Origin: JBDKVA01 sp039679375
GTDB lineage: Bacteria > Bacillota > Clostridia > Acetivibrionales > DTU013
DNA: 27,555 nt
Assembly: GCA_039679375.1 (NCBI GenBank)
Contig: JBDKVA010000025.1
Coordinates: 1-27,555 of the forward strand
Reading direction: 5' to 3'
Part shown: piece by piece, positions 1 through 7,073 of the stretch
How positions within the stretch are numbered: position 1 is the stretch's first letter
Layout: every line of letters starts with the position of its first letter
The notes under the pieces: generated by a model
The model's input: only the letters and a program-made list of their open reading frames with translations
What the model was told of the DNA's origin: nothing
Database searches by the model: none
Made by a program: the position numbers and the translations under genes

Positions 1-216
1 CAGATAGTATGGACCTCTTTCCCAGCTTTCACCCGTACCGCCCAGCCATCCACTGTTATCTCCCAAATAATCCCAAAAAGCAGGCAGCCTGCCTGTAAAG
101 CCGCGGGCTTGTATGCGCAGCTGGTCCTTCAGCCATCCTTCAGGCTTTACCGCTCCCAGCGGTAATTCAGCAAACACCGTACCAGCCAGCGGTTCCCTAC
201 CAAAATTGTACTTCAC
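1..216 (-). CDS. Beta-L-arabinofuranosidase-type glycoside hydrolase, GH127/DUF1680-like (N-terminal 72 residues only)
   Basis: This is the first 72 codons of a gene that runs off the left edge. The start is GTG at 216-214, preceded by AGGAGG at 232-227 with 10 nt spacing. The peptide holds the opening segment typical of DUF1680/GH127-type enzymes: LPLGAVKPEGWLKDQL, then GFTGRLPAFWDYLGD, then GWLGGTGESWERGPYYL. Enzymes of this class release terminal beta-L-arabinofuranose or related sugars. No signal peptide precedes the conserved segment, so a cytoplasmic enzyme acting on imported oligosaccharides is likely. It lies 28 nt downstream of the permease gene, in the same direction, and is probably the last-known member of that transport operon. 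The family call rests on remembered sequence pattern. Exact substrate and the GH127 versus GH146 assignment cannot be decided from this fragment. Confidence 0.8.
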   Translation of the reverse strand, partial: MKYNFGREPLAGTVFAELPLGAVKPEGWLKDQLRIQARGFTGRLPAFWDYLGDNSGWLGGTGESWERGPYYL

Positions 217-244
217 TGTTATGAGTCCTCCTTTAGTCCCCAGG

Positions 245-1069
245 TCATCCTTTAACTGCACCTGTAGCAAGGCCTCTGATAAAGCTCTTGGAATTGATAA
301 CGAATATGATAATCAGAGGTACCGTTGCAATACTTAAGGCAAGTATCCTGGCTCCATAGTCTACCCTGAACAGGTTATTCAGGGAGAATATCCCCAACGG
401 CACAGTAAACAGCGATTGCTTGTTTAAAATGATGAGAGGCACCAGAAAGTTGTTCCAGGCACCCAGAAAGGTCAACAATCCCAAAGTCACCACTGCAGGC
501 TTGACAAAAGCAAAAGCGAACTGCAAAAACAGCCTGAACTCGCTGCATCCGTCTATCCTGGCGCTTTCAAGAACTTCTGCCGGTATCCCTTCCTTCATAT
601 ATTGCGTCATCAGGAATACGCCGAAAGAATTGGCGATCCAGGGCATAAATAAAGGCAAGTGGGAATTGGTCCAATGAAAGTATCTCATTTCGATAACAAA
701 GGCAATAAGCCCCAGACCGTTAGGTATCATCATTGTAGCCAAAATGAAATTAAACAGCACTTTTTTTCCTTTAAAACTGTATTTTGAAAATGCAAACCCC
801 GCCATGGTACTAAAAAAAACTGCCAGTATTGTTGCAAGCAGGGAAGTATAAATGCTGTTCCAGTAAAAGCGCAGAAAACCGCTGGCGAAAACAGTTTTAA
901 AATTATCAAAAACATCATTGTGAGGCAGCAGCGGAATTCCCTTGAAGATATCCTCGCTGTAATAAGTGCCCATTACCAGCATAATATAGAAAGGGAAAAG
1001 GGAAAATAGGGTGATAACTCCCAGGACAATTGCAATAATAGTATTCGAGATGCCAAGCTTTTGCTTCAT
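245..1069 (-). CDS. Carbohydrate ABC transporter permease, MalG/LacG type
   Basis: Second integral-membrane subunit of a sugar importer (CUT1 family). About 274 residues with hydrophobic segments throughout, the first at the N-terminus after MKQKLGISN. The cytoplasmic EAA-loop that docks the ATPase reads EVLESARIDGCSEFRLFLQF. The protein ends with the usual RGLATGAVKG tail. I chose ATG at 1069: a GGGGTGAT ribosome site overlaps the stop of the preceding permease and leaves 5 nt to this ATG. The alternative TTG at 1075 would sit on the ribosome site. The upstream permease stop (1072-1074) lies 3 nt before this start, so the two are translationally coupled. The ATPase subunit is not in the window; a shared MsmX-type ATPase encoded elsewhere is the usual arrangement for such systems. 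Confidence 0.93.
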   Translation of the reverse strand: MKQKLGISNTIIAIVLGVITLFSLFPFYIMLVMGTYYSEDIFKGIPLLPHNDVFDNFKTVFASGFLRFYWNSIYTSLLATILAVFFSTMAGFAFSKYSFKGKKVLFNFILATMMIPNGLGLIAFVIEMRYFHWTNSHLPLFMPWIANSFGVFLMTQYMKEGIPAEVLESARIDGCSEFRLFLQFAFAFVKPAVVTLGLLTFLGAWNNFLVPLIILNKQSLFTVPLGIFSLNNLFRVDYGARILALSIATVPLIIIFVINSKSFIRGLATGAVKG

Positions 1070-1071
1070 TC

Positions 1072-2094
1072 TCAATCACCCCCCCTGTTGAATATCTTGA
1101 AGCCTGCAAAGGAAAAGGCAGCTATAAAAAGGAAGAGACCGTAAGATATCGCCGCTCCCAGGCCGTATTTCATGCTTGTGCCGAATGCAGTGTCATAAAA
1201 GTTCCACATTGCTGTAAGTGCCGTCCGGTTCGGACCTCCCGCAACTCCCTTTAAATCCGTATTGCATGCTTTCAACAGCATAAAAGGCTGGTCAAAAAGC
1301 TGGAGTCCCGCTATTATGCTTGTCACCACAAGAAAAAGTGTGACAGGCCTCAAGAGAGGAATGGTTATCTTAATAAAAGTATTTAGTCTGCTTGATCCGT
1401 CAACTATTGCAGCTTCGTATACATCATTTGATATTCCTGATAGTCCGGCAAGATACATTGTCATATAATATCCGAAGTTTTGCCATACAAGTATTATTAC
1501 AAGGACAAGTCTTGTATATATGGGATGTCCTCCGAACCAGTCGATGCCATCCTTAAGAATCCCGGCGTATATCAAAATTTTGTTGATTATTCCTGTCTGC
1601 CAATCGAACAACATGTAAAATATCATCCCAATTGCTATGGGCGTAGTAATATACGGCAGGAAATTAGCCAGCTGGAAAAAACGCCTTCCTTTGACGGTTT
1701 TATCAAAAAGCATAACTGCGACCAGCAAGCCCATTAAAATTACTATCGGAATATAGAATACCGTTATTATCAAGGTATTGAATACAGATTTCAGAAAGAA
1801 CGGGTCGGTTGTGAACAAGGCTATATAATTTTTGAATCCTATAAACTTCATTTCGCCTATTCCGTCCCAGCTGGTCAGGCTTATGAAAAACGTGTACATT
1901 ATCGGAAAGAACTGAAAGGTAAAGTATCCGAGAAAAAAAGGAGCAATAAAAATATACGGCCATTTTCCAATACCGCTTGATACTCTGGATACTCTTGAAT
2001 TGTTTATCGGTTTTTTAGCCGCAATATTCTCCAAAACTCTCACCAGCCCTCTGTTATTGGTATTTTTCGTTGTGACACTGCCATAGATTGACAA
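1072..2094 (-). CDS. Carbohydrate ABC transporter permease, MalF/LacF type
   Basis: First membrane subunit of the same importer. After a basic N-terminal stretch it has the first transmembrane segment (KWPYIFIAPFFLGYFTFQF), the typical SLTSWDG motif, and the EAA loop YEAAIVDGSSRLNTFIKITI. The longest reading starts at TTG 2094, which has only a poor ribosome site and sits next to a small hairpin. In-frame GTG at 2043 (with AGAGGG) or TTG at 2034 (with GGTGAGAG) are plausible alternatives, and either would shorten the basic N-terminal tail without touching membrane segments. The gene follows the solute-binding protein by 75 nt that holds two hairpins, and couples to the next permease. Family assignment is firm; the start is not. 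Confidence 0.92.
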   Translation of the reverse strand: MSIYGSVTTKNTNNRGLVRVLENIAAKKPINNSRVSRVSSGIGKWPYIFIAPFFLGYFTFQFFPIMYTFFISLTSWDGIGEMKFIGFKNYIALFTTDPFFLKSVFNTLIITVFYIPIVILMGLLVAVMLFDKTVKGRRFFQLANFLPYITTPIAIGMIFYMLFDWQTGIINKILIYAGILKDGIDWFGGHPIYTRLVLVIILVWQNFGYYMTMYLAGLSGISNDVYEAAIVDGSSRLNTFIKITIPLLRPVTLFLVVTSIIAGLQLFDQPFMLLKACNTDLKGVAGGPNRTALTAMWNFYDTAFGTSMKYGLGAAISYGLFLFIAAFSFAGFKIFNRGGD

Positions 2095-2099
2095 CCTGC

Positions 2100-2154
2100 G
2101 GACAAAAGTCCTTGTATGTGAAAGTAGCGGCAGCCACAGATATGACCGCCGCTA
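2100..2154 (-). promoter_or_regulatory. Two stem-loops in the gap between binding-protein and permease genes
   Basis: A 7-bp perfect stem, TAGCGGC (2125-2131) with GCCGCTA (2148-2154) and a 16-nt loop, is followed downstream by a 4-bp stem GGAC-AAAA-GTCC (2100-2111) just before the permease start. Neither has a following U-run. Stem-loops in this position commonly stabilise the binding-protein part of the message and lower permease expression. That role is inferred here from position and shape only. Confidence 0.5.
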
Positions 2155-2169
2155 TTGCATTAAGTACTT

Positions 2170-3549
2170 TTACTGTGTTATTTCAAGCTCCGGTATCTTT
2201 TTCTTCAATTCGTCTTTGAAGTTCTGTATTGCTTTATCCGCCGTAAGCGTCGGATCTTTTTCCAATGCCGCGCCTATCAAGCCCAGCACGTCGCCGTACT
2301 GCTGGTCGTATTGGGTTACAGGCCTTACTTTCAAGGTCGGTGCTATGGTTTTAAAGAAAAGCTCCTTAACATTCTGACCGTTGAAATAGGGATCGCCGTC
2401 TTTTGAATAATCATAGTTGCCTTCGGCGTATAAATCCTTTCGAGGGACGAAATATCCGAGCTTTTCCCTGTAGACATTTGCCCCGTCCCCGAAAATGGTC
2501 CAGTTGATATAGCCCCATGTAATATCCTTAACCTTGCTTTTTTTATAGACCCCCCAGATGGTGCCGCCAGAATAGAAACCGCCTTCGGGAGGAATCATCA
2601 CTCTCCATCGTCCCTGGGAATCTTTGTCGTTTGGCTGGATAACAAACTGCGGTCCCCAGGAAGCGCACGGGTAGAATATATGTTTATCTTGCGCAAAGGA
2701 TGCGTTCCATGCAGGGGACCAAGTGCCCAGCTTATCCAGTATTCCCGCATCTCTCATAGCGGTAGCCGTCTTGAAGGATTCTCCGTATACTTTGTCCAGG
2801 TTGATGGCTTTGTTTCCTTCGACCACAGATTCCGGCTTCTGACCCAAAAGTATTGTCATTGCATCGTTGATGCAAGGGAGCATAAACACCTTCCCGCCGC
2901 TCTTTTCCTTTACCTCCTTACCTTTTTCTATAAAGGTATTCCAATCCGACATCAGGTCATGAAGCTGCTGCGGATCATCCGTGCCGAAATACTCCTTCGC
3001 AAGGTCGGCTTTATACGCCAGTCCGGCAGGGCACATCAGGTTATCGACCCCACAGAGTTCACCTTTGGCATTTGAGCCGAGAGGTATTACAAAATCCATA
3101 AGCTTGCTTGTATCGACATTGTATGGTGCGGCCAGCAGGTTGTCCCATATATCCAGTGAAAGCAGCTTTCCACGTGATCCCATTTCACCGAGAAGCAGAT
3201 CGGGGAGATCAGTCCCTGCGGCAAGCGAGGATTGAATTTTTACCAGATAGTCGCCGCTGTTTACTGCGACGTAATTCAGTTTTGCATTTTTATAAACCTT
3301 CGTGAATTCATTCCACATGATATCAAAACCCGATTTGTCCCAATACCATATCGTCATCGTTCCGCTTGCCTCTTCAGGAGCCTTTACTGTGGCTTCGGAA
3401 GCTTTTTCACCCGTTGAAGTCTGCTGTGCTGCATTAGAATCTGCCGAAGTGTTTCCTGCATCCTTGTTTTCACAACCGGTGAACAGGAGCCCGATCACCA
3501 TAATTGAAAGAAACAGGCTCAAAAACTTGATAAATCCTTTTTTTGCCAT
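2170..3549 (-). CDS. Sugar-binding lipoprotein of an ABC importer (SBP_bac_1-like)
   Basis: Extracellular substrate-binding component, 459 residues, the normal length for the CUT1 class. It has a lysine-rich start (MAKKGFIKF), a hydrophobic signal stretch and a lipobox LFTGC with the lipid-modified cysteine at residue 26. A Ser/Thr/Ala/Glu-rich linker to about residue 60 leads into the binding domain, which begins TMTIWYWDKSGFDIMWNEF. The aromatic-rich C-terminal half fits sugar binding. A GAAGGGGGA ribosome site precedes ATG 3549. It lies directly downstream of the YesM-type kinase, with its own candidate promoter in the 113-nt gap, and upstream of the two permeases, so it defines the substrate of this importer. 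The ligand cannot be read from sequence; the neighbouring arabinofuranosidase-type, GH116 and GH2 genes suggest a plant cell-wall oligosaccharide. Confidence 0.93.
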   Translation of the reverse strand: MAKKGFIKFLSLFLSIMVIGLLFTGCENKDAGNTSADSNAAQQTSTGEKASEATVKAPEEASGTMTIWYWDKSGFDIMWNEFTKVYKNAKLNYVAVNSGDYLVKIQSSLAAGTDLPDLLLGEMGSRGKLLSLDIWDNLLAAPYNVDTSKLMDFVIPLGSNAKGELCGVDNLMCPAGLAYKADLAKEYFGTDDPQQLHDLMSDWNTFIEKGKEVKEKSGGKVFMLPCINDAMTILLGQKPESVVEGNKAINLDKVYGESFKTATAMRDAGILDKLGTWSPAWNASFAQDKHIFYPCASWGPQFVIQPNDKDSQGRWRVMIPPEGGFYSGGTIWGVYKKSKVKDITWGYINWTIFGDGANVYREKLGYFVPRKDLYAEGNYDYSKDGDPYFNGQNVKELFFKTIAPTLKVRPVTQYDQQYGDVLGLIGAALEKDPTLTADKAIQNFKDELKKKIPELEITQ

Positions 3550-3587
3550 AGAATTTTCCCCCTTCTAATATGATTTTTATGTAACAA

Positions 3588-3616
3588 ATGATAACAGCAG
3601 GAGAAATCCGGGTAAA
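3588..3616 (-). promoter_or_regulatory. Candidate sigma-A promoter for the binding-protein operon
   Basis: Reading the minus strand, TTTACC (3616-3611) and TATCAT (3593-3588) are separated by 17 nt. They match four and five of six consensus bases, and place transcription start about 30 nt before the lipoprotein ATG. No experimental support; assigned by pattern only. Confidence 0.45.
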
Positions 3617-3648
3617 CATAGCAAAACTATACTTTTGTTTAAATTAAT

Positions 3649-3666
3649 ATAATCCGGACGGATTAT
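3649..3666. promoter_or_regulatory. 18-bp perfect dyad, possible operator
   Basis: ATAATCCG-GA-CGGATTAT is perfectly symmetric with a 2-nt centre. It overlaps the stop codon of the kinase gene and lies about 33 bp upstream of the -35 of the candidate lipoprotein promoter. The centre is too short for a good terminator hairpin and no T-run follows on either side, so a protein-binding site is the better guess. It shares the centre CGGACG with the dyad at 19871-19886. Confidence 0.4.
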
Positions 3667-5429
3667 GAGGCTTTTACAGCATTACTGTATGGAATCCTGA
3701 CGACTATCCTGGTCCATTCATTTATACTGCTGCTGATATTCATGCCATAATTTTCTCCATATAGGTAGCTTATCCTGTTTATAATATTGGGAATTCCTAT
3801 GCTTCTCATAACGGATTTATCCACAGCGCCTTCACCTGCATTTTGAAGCAGCTTGACAGTATCCTCATCCATTCCTGTACCGTTGTCCCAAACCTCAATT
3901 ACAAGGTCGTTATCCTGTTTTGTCACAATAACTTCAATCTTTCCCTGTTTATCCGAAGGGAAAACGCCATGTATCAGCGCATTTTCTATCAAAGGCTGCA
4001 GTATGGTTTTAGGTACCCAGGCGTCCATCACATCGACGCTTAAATTCCATATCACATTGAATCGCTCCGGATAGCGGTACTGCTGAATGTTTACATAATG
4101 TTTTGCAACATCGACTTCCTGCCGGACTGTTGCAAAAACTCCCTGATCGTTTATCTTTACCGCGTCCTGAAGGATCCTTATGAAAGAATCCATCATATTT
4201 GCAATGTCCTCGGTCTGATTCTTTTTGGCAAGATAAATAACCGTATTTAATGTATTATAAATAAAATGCGGATTGATCTGTGATAGCAGAAGGCTGAATT
4301 CCATATTCCTTTTTGTTTTTTCGTACTCGATGGATTTTTCAATATATGACTTCAGCTCCTGGATCATCCGGTTGAATCCATCGCCGAGAATCTGAAGCTC
4401 GTCTCCGCTGTCTATTTTCAAGTTGATATCCATATTGCCGCCCGACACTTTGTTCATTGCCTTTGTGAGGTTTGTAACGGGCTTTGTTATTCCAAGTACT
4501 ATAGGCATTATGGTCAGGATAATTAAAATCAAACTGCCGGCAATGAGAAAAATAAATATGTATAATATATAATTGATTTTTTTGAACGAAGTTGAATTTG
4601 ACGTGAAGGATGCAAGCTGCCAGCCATTGGACATAGGCGCGGACAGGATCACGTATCCGTTACTCTCCCTGTAAATATGTGAACCGTAGGAGGAATCCGC
4701 AGCTTTTTGTTGTGACAGGAAGGCGGGATTTATACTGTAGTTTCCGGTATTTTTCTCAAATATGGCTTTATAATTGCTTTCATACAATATATATGATTCG
4801 AATCCCTCGCTTTCCGGTTTAATCATCTTCTCAAAATGATCCTTATAAAGATTTACAACTATATACCCGATAAATTGCATAGGATTGTCAATATCCCTGA
4901 CCTCGGTAATGTAGGTAATAACTTCAAATTTTGAATATCTGTCCGACTGAATGCGCGGATCTGAAAAATAAAACTGTGAGGGTTCCTTTTTATATTTTAA
5001 AAACCACTCCTCTGAAAGGCTGTCCCTGATATAATTGTCAAAGGGTTCATCATTAGTGCAGACAACACCGTCCTGCCTGATTATCGCCAGGCTTTGAACA
5101 TATTCGCGAAGGCTTTTAAAGTTCATAAGAATTGACCTGATTGTATACTTGTACCGAAGCTCATCCATATTACCTTTCCAGCTGTTTACCTTAAAAAAAT
5201 CCTGAACATTTGTACTAAGGGCAATATTGTTTGAGTAGTTTTTTATATCGTCGATGACATATTCCAAATGTCCTTTTGTCAGATTCAACCTCATGCCGTC
5301 ATCTTTTATTACCTGTTCCTTCAATATATTCAAAAAATACAAATACGCAACCGAACAGCTTATAACCAGAGAAACAATAACCACCATACTTGTACTTATC
5401 AGAATTTTTGCCTTAATGCCGATTTTCAC
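3663..5429 (-). CDS. YesM-type sensor histidine kinase with extracellular sensing domain
   Basis: About 588 residues. Order: transmembrane segment near residues 10-35, an extracellular dCache-like region of about 250 residues, a second transmembrane segment near 287-313, a HAMP region, then a His_kinase domain with phospho-acceptor His388 in QINPHFIYNTLN. The ATPase domain follows, with PLIENALIHG (N box), WDNGTGMD (G1 box) and GIPNIINRI. This is the classic layout of YesM kinases that sense extracellular sugars or loaded binding proteins. I chose GTG 5429, because GGAAGGTGA lies 8 nt upstream and the gene then overlaps the response regulator by only 17 nt. The open frame continues to 5474. 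Its partner is the overlapping YesN-type regulator, and the likely target is the importer immediately downstream. Confidence 0.93.
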   Translation of the reverse strand: MKIGIKAKILISTSMVVIVSLVISCSVAYLYFLNILKEQVIKDDGMRLNLTKGHLEYVIDDIKNYSNNIALSTNVQDFFKVNSWKGNMDELRYKYTIRSILMNFKSLREYVQSLAIIRQDGVVCTNDEPFDNYIRDSLSEEWFLKYKKEPSQFYFSDPRIQSDRYSKFEVITYITEVRDIDNPMQFIGYIVVNLYKDHFEKMIKPESEGFESYILYESNYKAIFEKNTGNYSINPAFLSQQKAADSSYGSHIYRESNGYVILSAPMSNGWQLASFTSNSTSFKKINYILYIFIFLIAGSLILIILTIMPIVLGITKPVTNLTKAMNKVSGGNMDINLKIDSGDELQILGDGFNRMIQELKSYIEKSIEYEKTKRNMEFSLLLSQINPHFIYNTLNTVIYLAKKNQTEDIANMMDSFIRILQDAVKINDQGVFATVRQEVDVAKHYVNIQQYRYPERFNVIWNLSVDVMDAWVPKTILQPLIENALIHGVFPSDKQGKIEVIVTKQDNDLVIEVWDNGTGMDEDTVKLLQNAGEGAVDKSVMRSIGIPNIINRISYLYGENYGMNISSSINEWTRIVVRIPYSNAVKAS

Positions 5430-6987
5430 CGGTATCTTCACCTTCCTTATAATCAAGAGGATTTTTACCTGCAAGCTTCTTGAAAACCTGGCTGAAATAC
5501 TGACTGGACTTGTAACCTACCATTTCGGAAATCTCGTACACTTTGTACCTGCCGCTGCTTAAAAGCTTTTTGGCGGTTTCTATCCTGTATGAGGTAAGAT
5601 ATTCAACAAAAGTCTCCCTTACTTCCTTTTGAAAAAGCTTCATAAGGTAAATACTGCTGATATCCAGCTCCTTTGCGACCTGTTCTATGGAAATATCCTC
5701 ATTGTAATGCTTCCGGATATATGAAACAGCCTGCTGGACTTTTCTGGAATACAGATCGTTCTTGAACCCTTCCGCTTTTTCAATAATAGCTGTAAATTCC
5801 CTCATGAACCATTCCTTTAATCCTCTGGCATCATACAAAAGGCTGCTGTCCCGCATCCAGTCATCCGGTTTGTCCCCGAGATTCTCCAGACCATACTTTT
5901 TACCGAACTCATCATGGAGCATCCTGAGTTCCCTGCAGATTTTCTTCAGTCCGCCGGGCCAGAGATATACGGTATCGAACAATCTATCAAGGCTTGATGC
6001 AATTTCATCGGCACTTTTAACATTCAAACCTCTTTCCACTGTTTTCAAGCCTTCTGCAATGCTTTCATCATTGGTACCCTTCCTGGCAGGAAAGCTGTCA
6101 AACATGAATACCTTTTCCCTGCCGAAAAATATCCTGAGCTCCAGAATTTTTTGCAGCCTGCCGTATTCCGCACAAAGACTGTCAAGGTCCGTTACTACGT
6201 CGGAAACCGCCACAGATATTGTAGAATTATACTTTTTACGATAACTGTTCTGCAAGCTTCTGGATATTTCGTTTAACCTGCATATTGTTTCAAGTTGGCT
6301 GTATATTCTTTTTATGGTTATCATTGTTGCAAAATATTTTGCATCAATATCTATATTCTCAATATTGGTTATAAATTGAGGCAGTTCCTGATTAACCAAT
6401 TCAATGCCGGATGGGAATATGCCGGGATGGGGTTCGATTTCTTCTATTACAGGATATGGCATATCTACCTGTGATAAAATTATAATATGATTTTCTGCTT
6501 TTATATCAGCCGGAATACCGCCATTTGACAGGATATCCGGTTTTAAGCCATGAAGCAGGTCCTTAAAGCATTTCTGCCTTATGATTCTTTTCCTTTCCTT
6601 TTCCTTCTCCAGTTCCTCCCTGGCTTTTTTTAGTTCATTGAGAATGGTGGCGCTGTTGATATCATGCTTCAGAATATAATTCGTTACTCCCAGTTCTATA
6701 GCCTTCCTCGCATAATCAAAATCCTTGTAGGCCGTTATAAGAATTATTTTCAACGGTATATCCAATGCAAGCGCTCTTTTGCAGAATTCAAGGCCATCCA
6801 TGACCGGCATGCGTATATCAACGAACACAATTTGAGGACGGTACTTTTCAAGGCGTTCCAGCGCCTTTTTTCCGTCGGTGGCTTCGGCTACTACGGAAAA
6901 ACCGTATTCCTCCCACGATAGCATGTCACGAAGATATTCTATGGCCAGGACTTCATCATCTACCAGCATAACACCAATGTTTTCCAT
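5413..6987 (-). CDS. YesN-type response regulator (receiver plus AraC DNA-binding domain)
   Basis: 524 residues. The N-terminal receiver domain has the acidic pair D10/D11, the phospho-acceptor D57 in VFVDIRMPVMDG, T85 in ILITAYKDF and K107 in YILKHDI, so all key residues are present. A charged helical linker (about 115-140) and a middle region of about 270 residues follow. The C-terminal AraC/XylS double helix-turn-helix begins near VQQAVSYIRKHYNEDISIEQ and contains the conserved GYKSSQYFSQVFKK. The start ATG is preceded by AAAGGA. The gene begins 86 nt after the GH116 gene and overlaps the kinase gene. Together they should activate the adjoining importer operon in response to an extracellular sugar signal. 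Assignment is firm; targets are inferred. Confidence 0.94.
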   Translation of the reverse strand: MENIGVMLVDDEVLAIEYLRDMLSWEEYGFSVVAEATDGKKALERLEKYRPQIVFVDIRMPVMDGLEFCKRALALDIPLKIILITAYKDFDYARKAIELGVTNYILKHDINSATILNELKKAREELEKEKERKRIIRQKCFKDLLHGLKPDILSNGGIPADIKAENHIIILSQVDMPYPVIEEIEPHPGIFPSGIELVNQELPQFITNIENIDIDAKYFATMITIKRIYSQLETICRLNEISRSLQNSYRKKYNSTISVAVSDVVTDLDSLCAEYGRLQKILELRIFFGREKVFMFDSFPARKGTNDESIAEGLKTVERGLNVKSADEIASSLDRLFDTVYLWPGGLKKICRELRMLHDEFGKKYGLENLGDKPDDWMRDSSLLYDARGLKEWFMREFTAIIEKAEGFKNDLYSRKVQQAVSYIRKHYNEDISIEQVAKELDISSIYLMKLFQKEVRETFVEYLTSYRIETAKKLLSSGRYKVYEISEMVGYKSSQYFSQVFKKLAGKNPLDYKEGEDTGENRH

Positions 6988-7073
6988 ACATAGTATCCTT
7001 TCGGCAGCGAGAGAAATAACCCTTTTGAAAGTTCGGCAATTTTTTAGAAAAATCCTCTTTTTAAAGTTATAAT

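Noticed and set aside
2680..3075. A 131-codon plus-strand open frame opposite the lipoprotein gene
   Set aside because: Antisense to the binding protein, no ribosome site, no domain.
5762..6244. A 160-codon plus-strand open frame opposite the YesN gene
   Set aside because: Antisense to a well-supported response regulator; composition follows the complementary codons.
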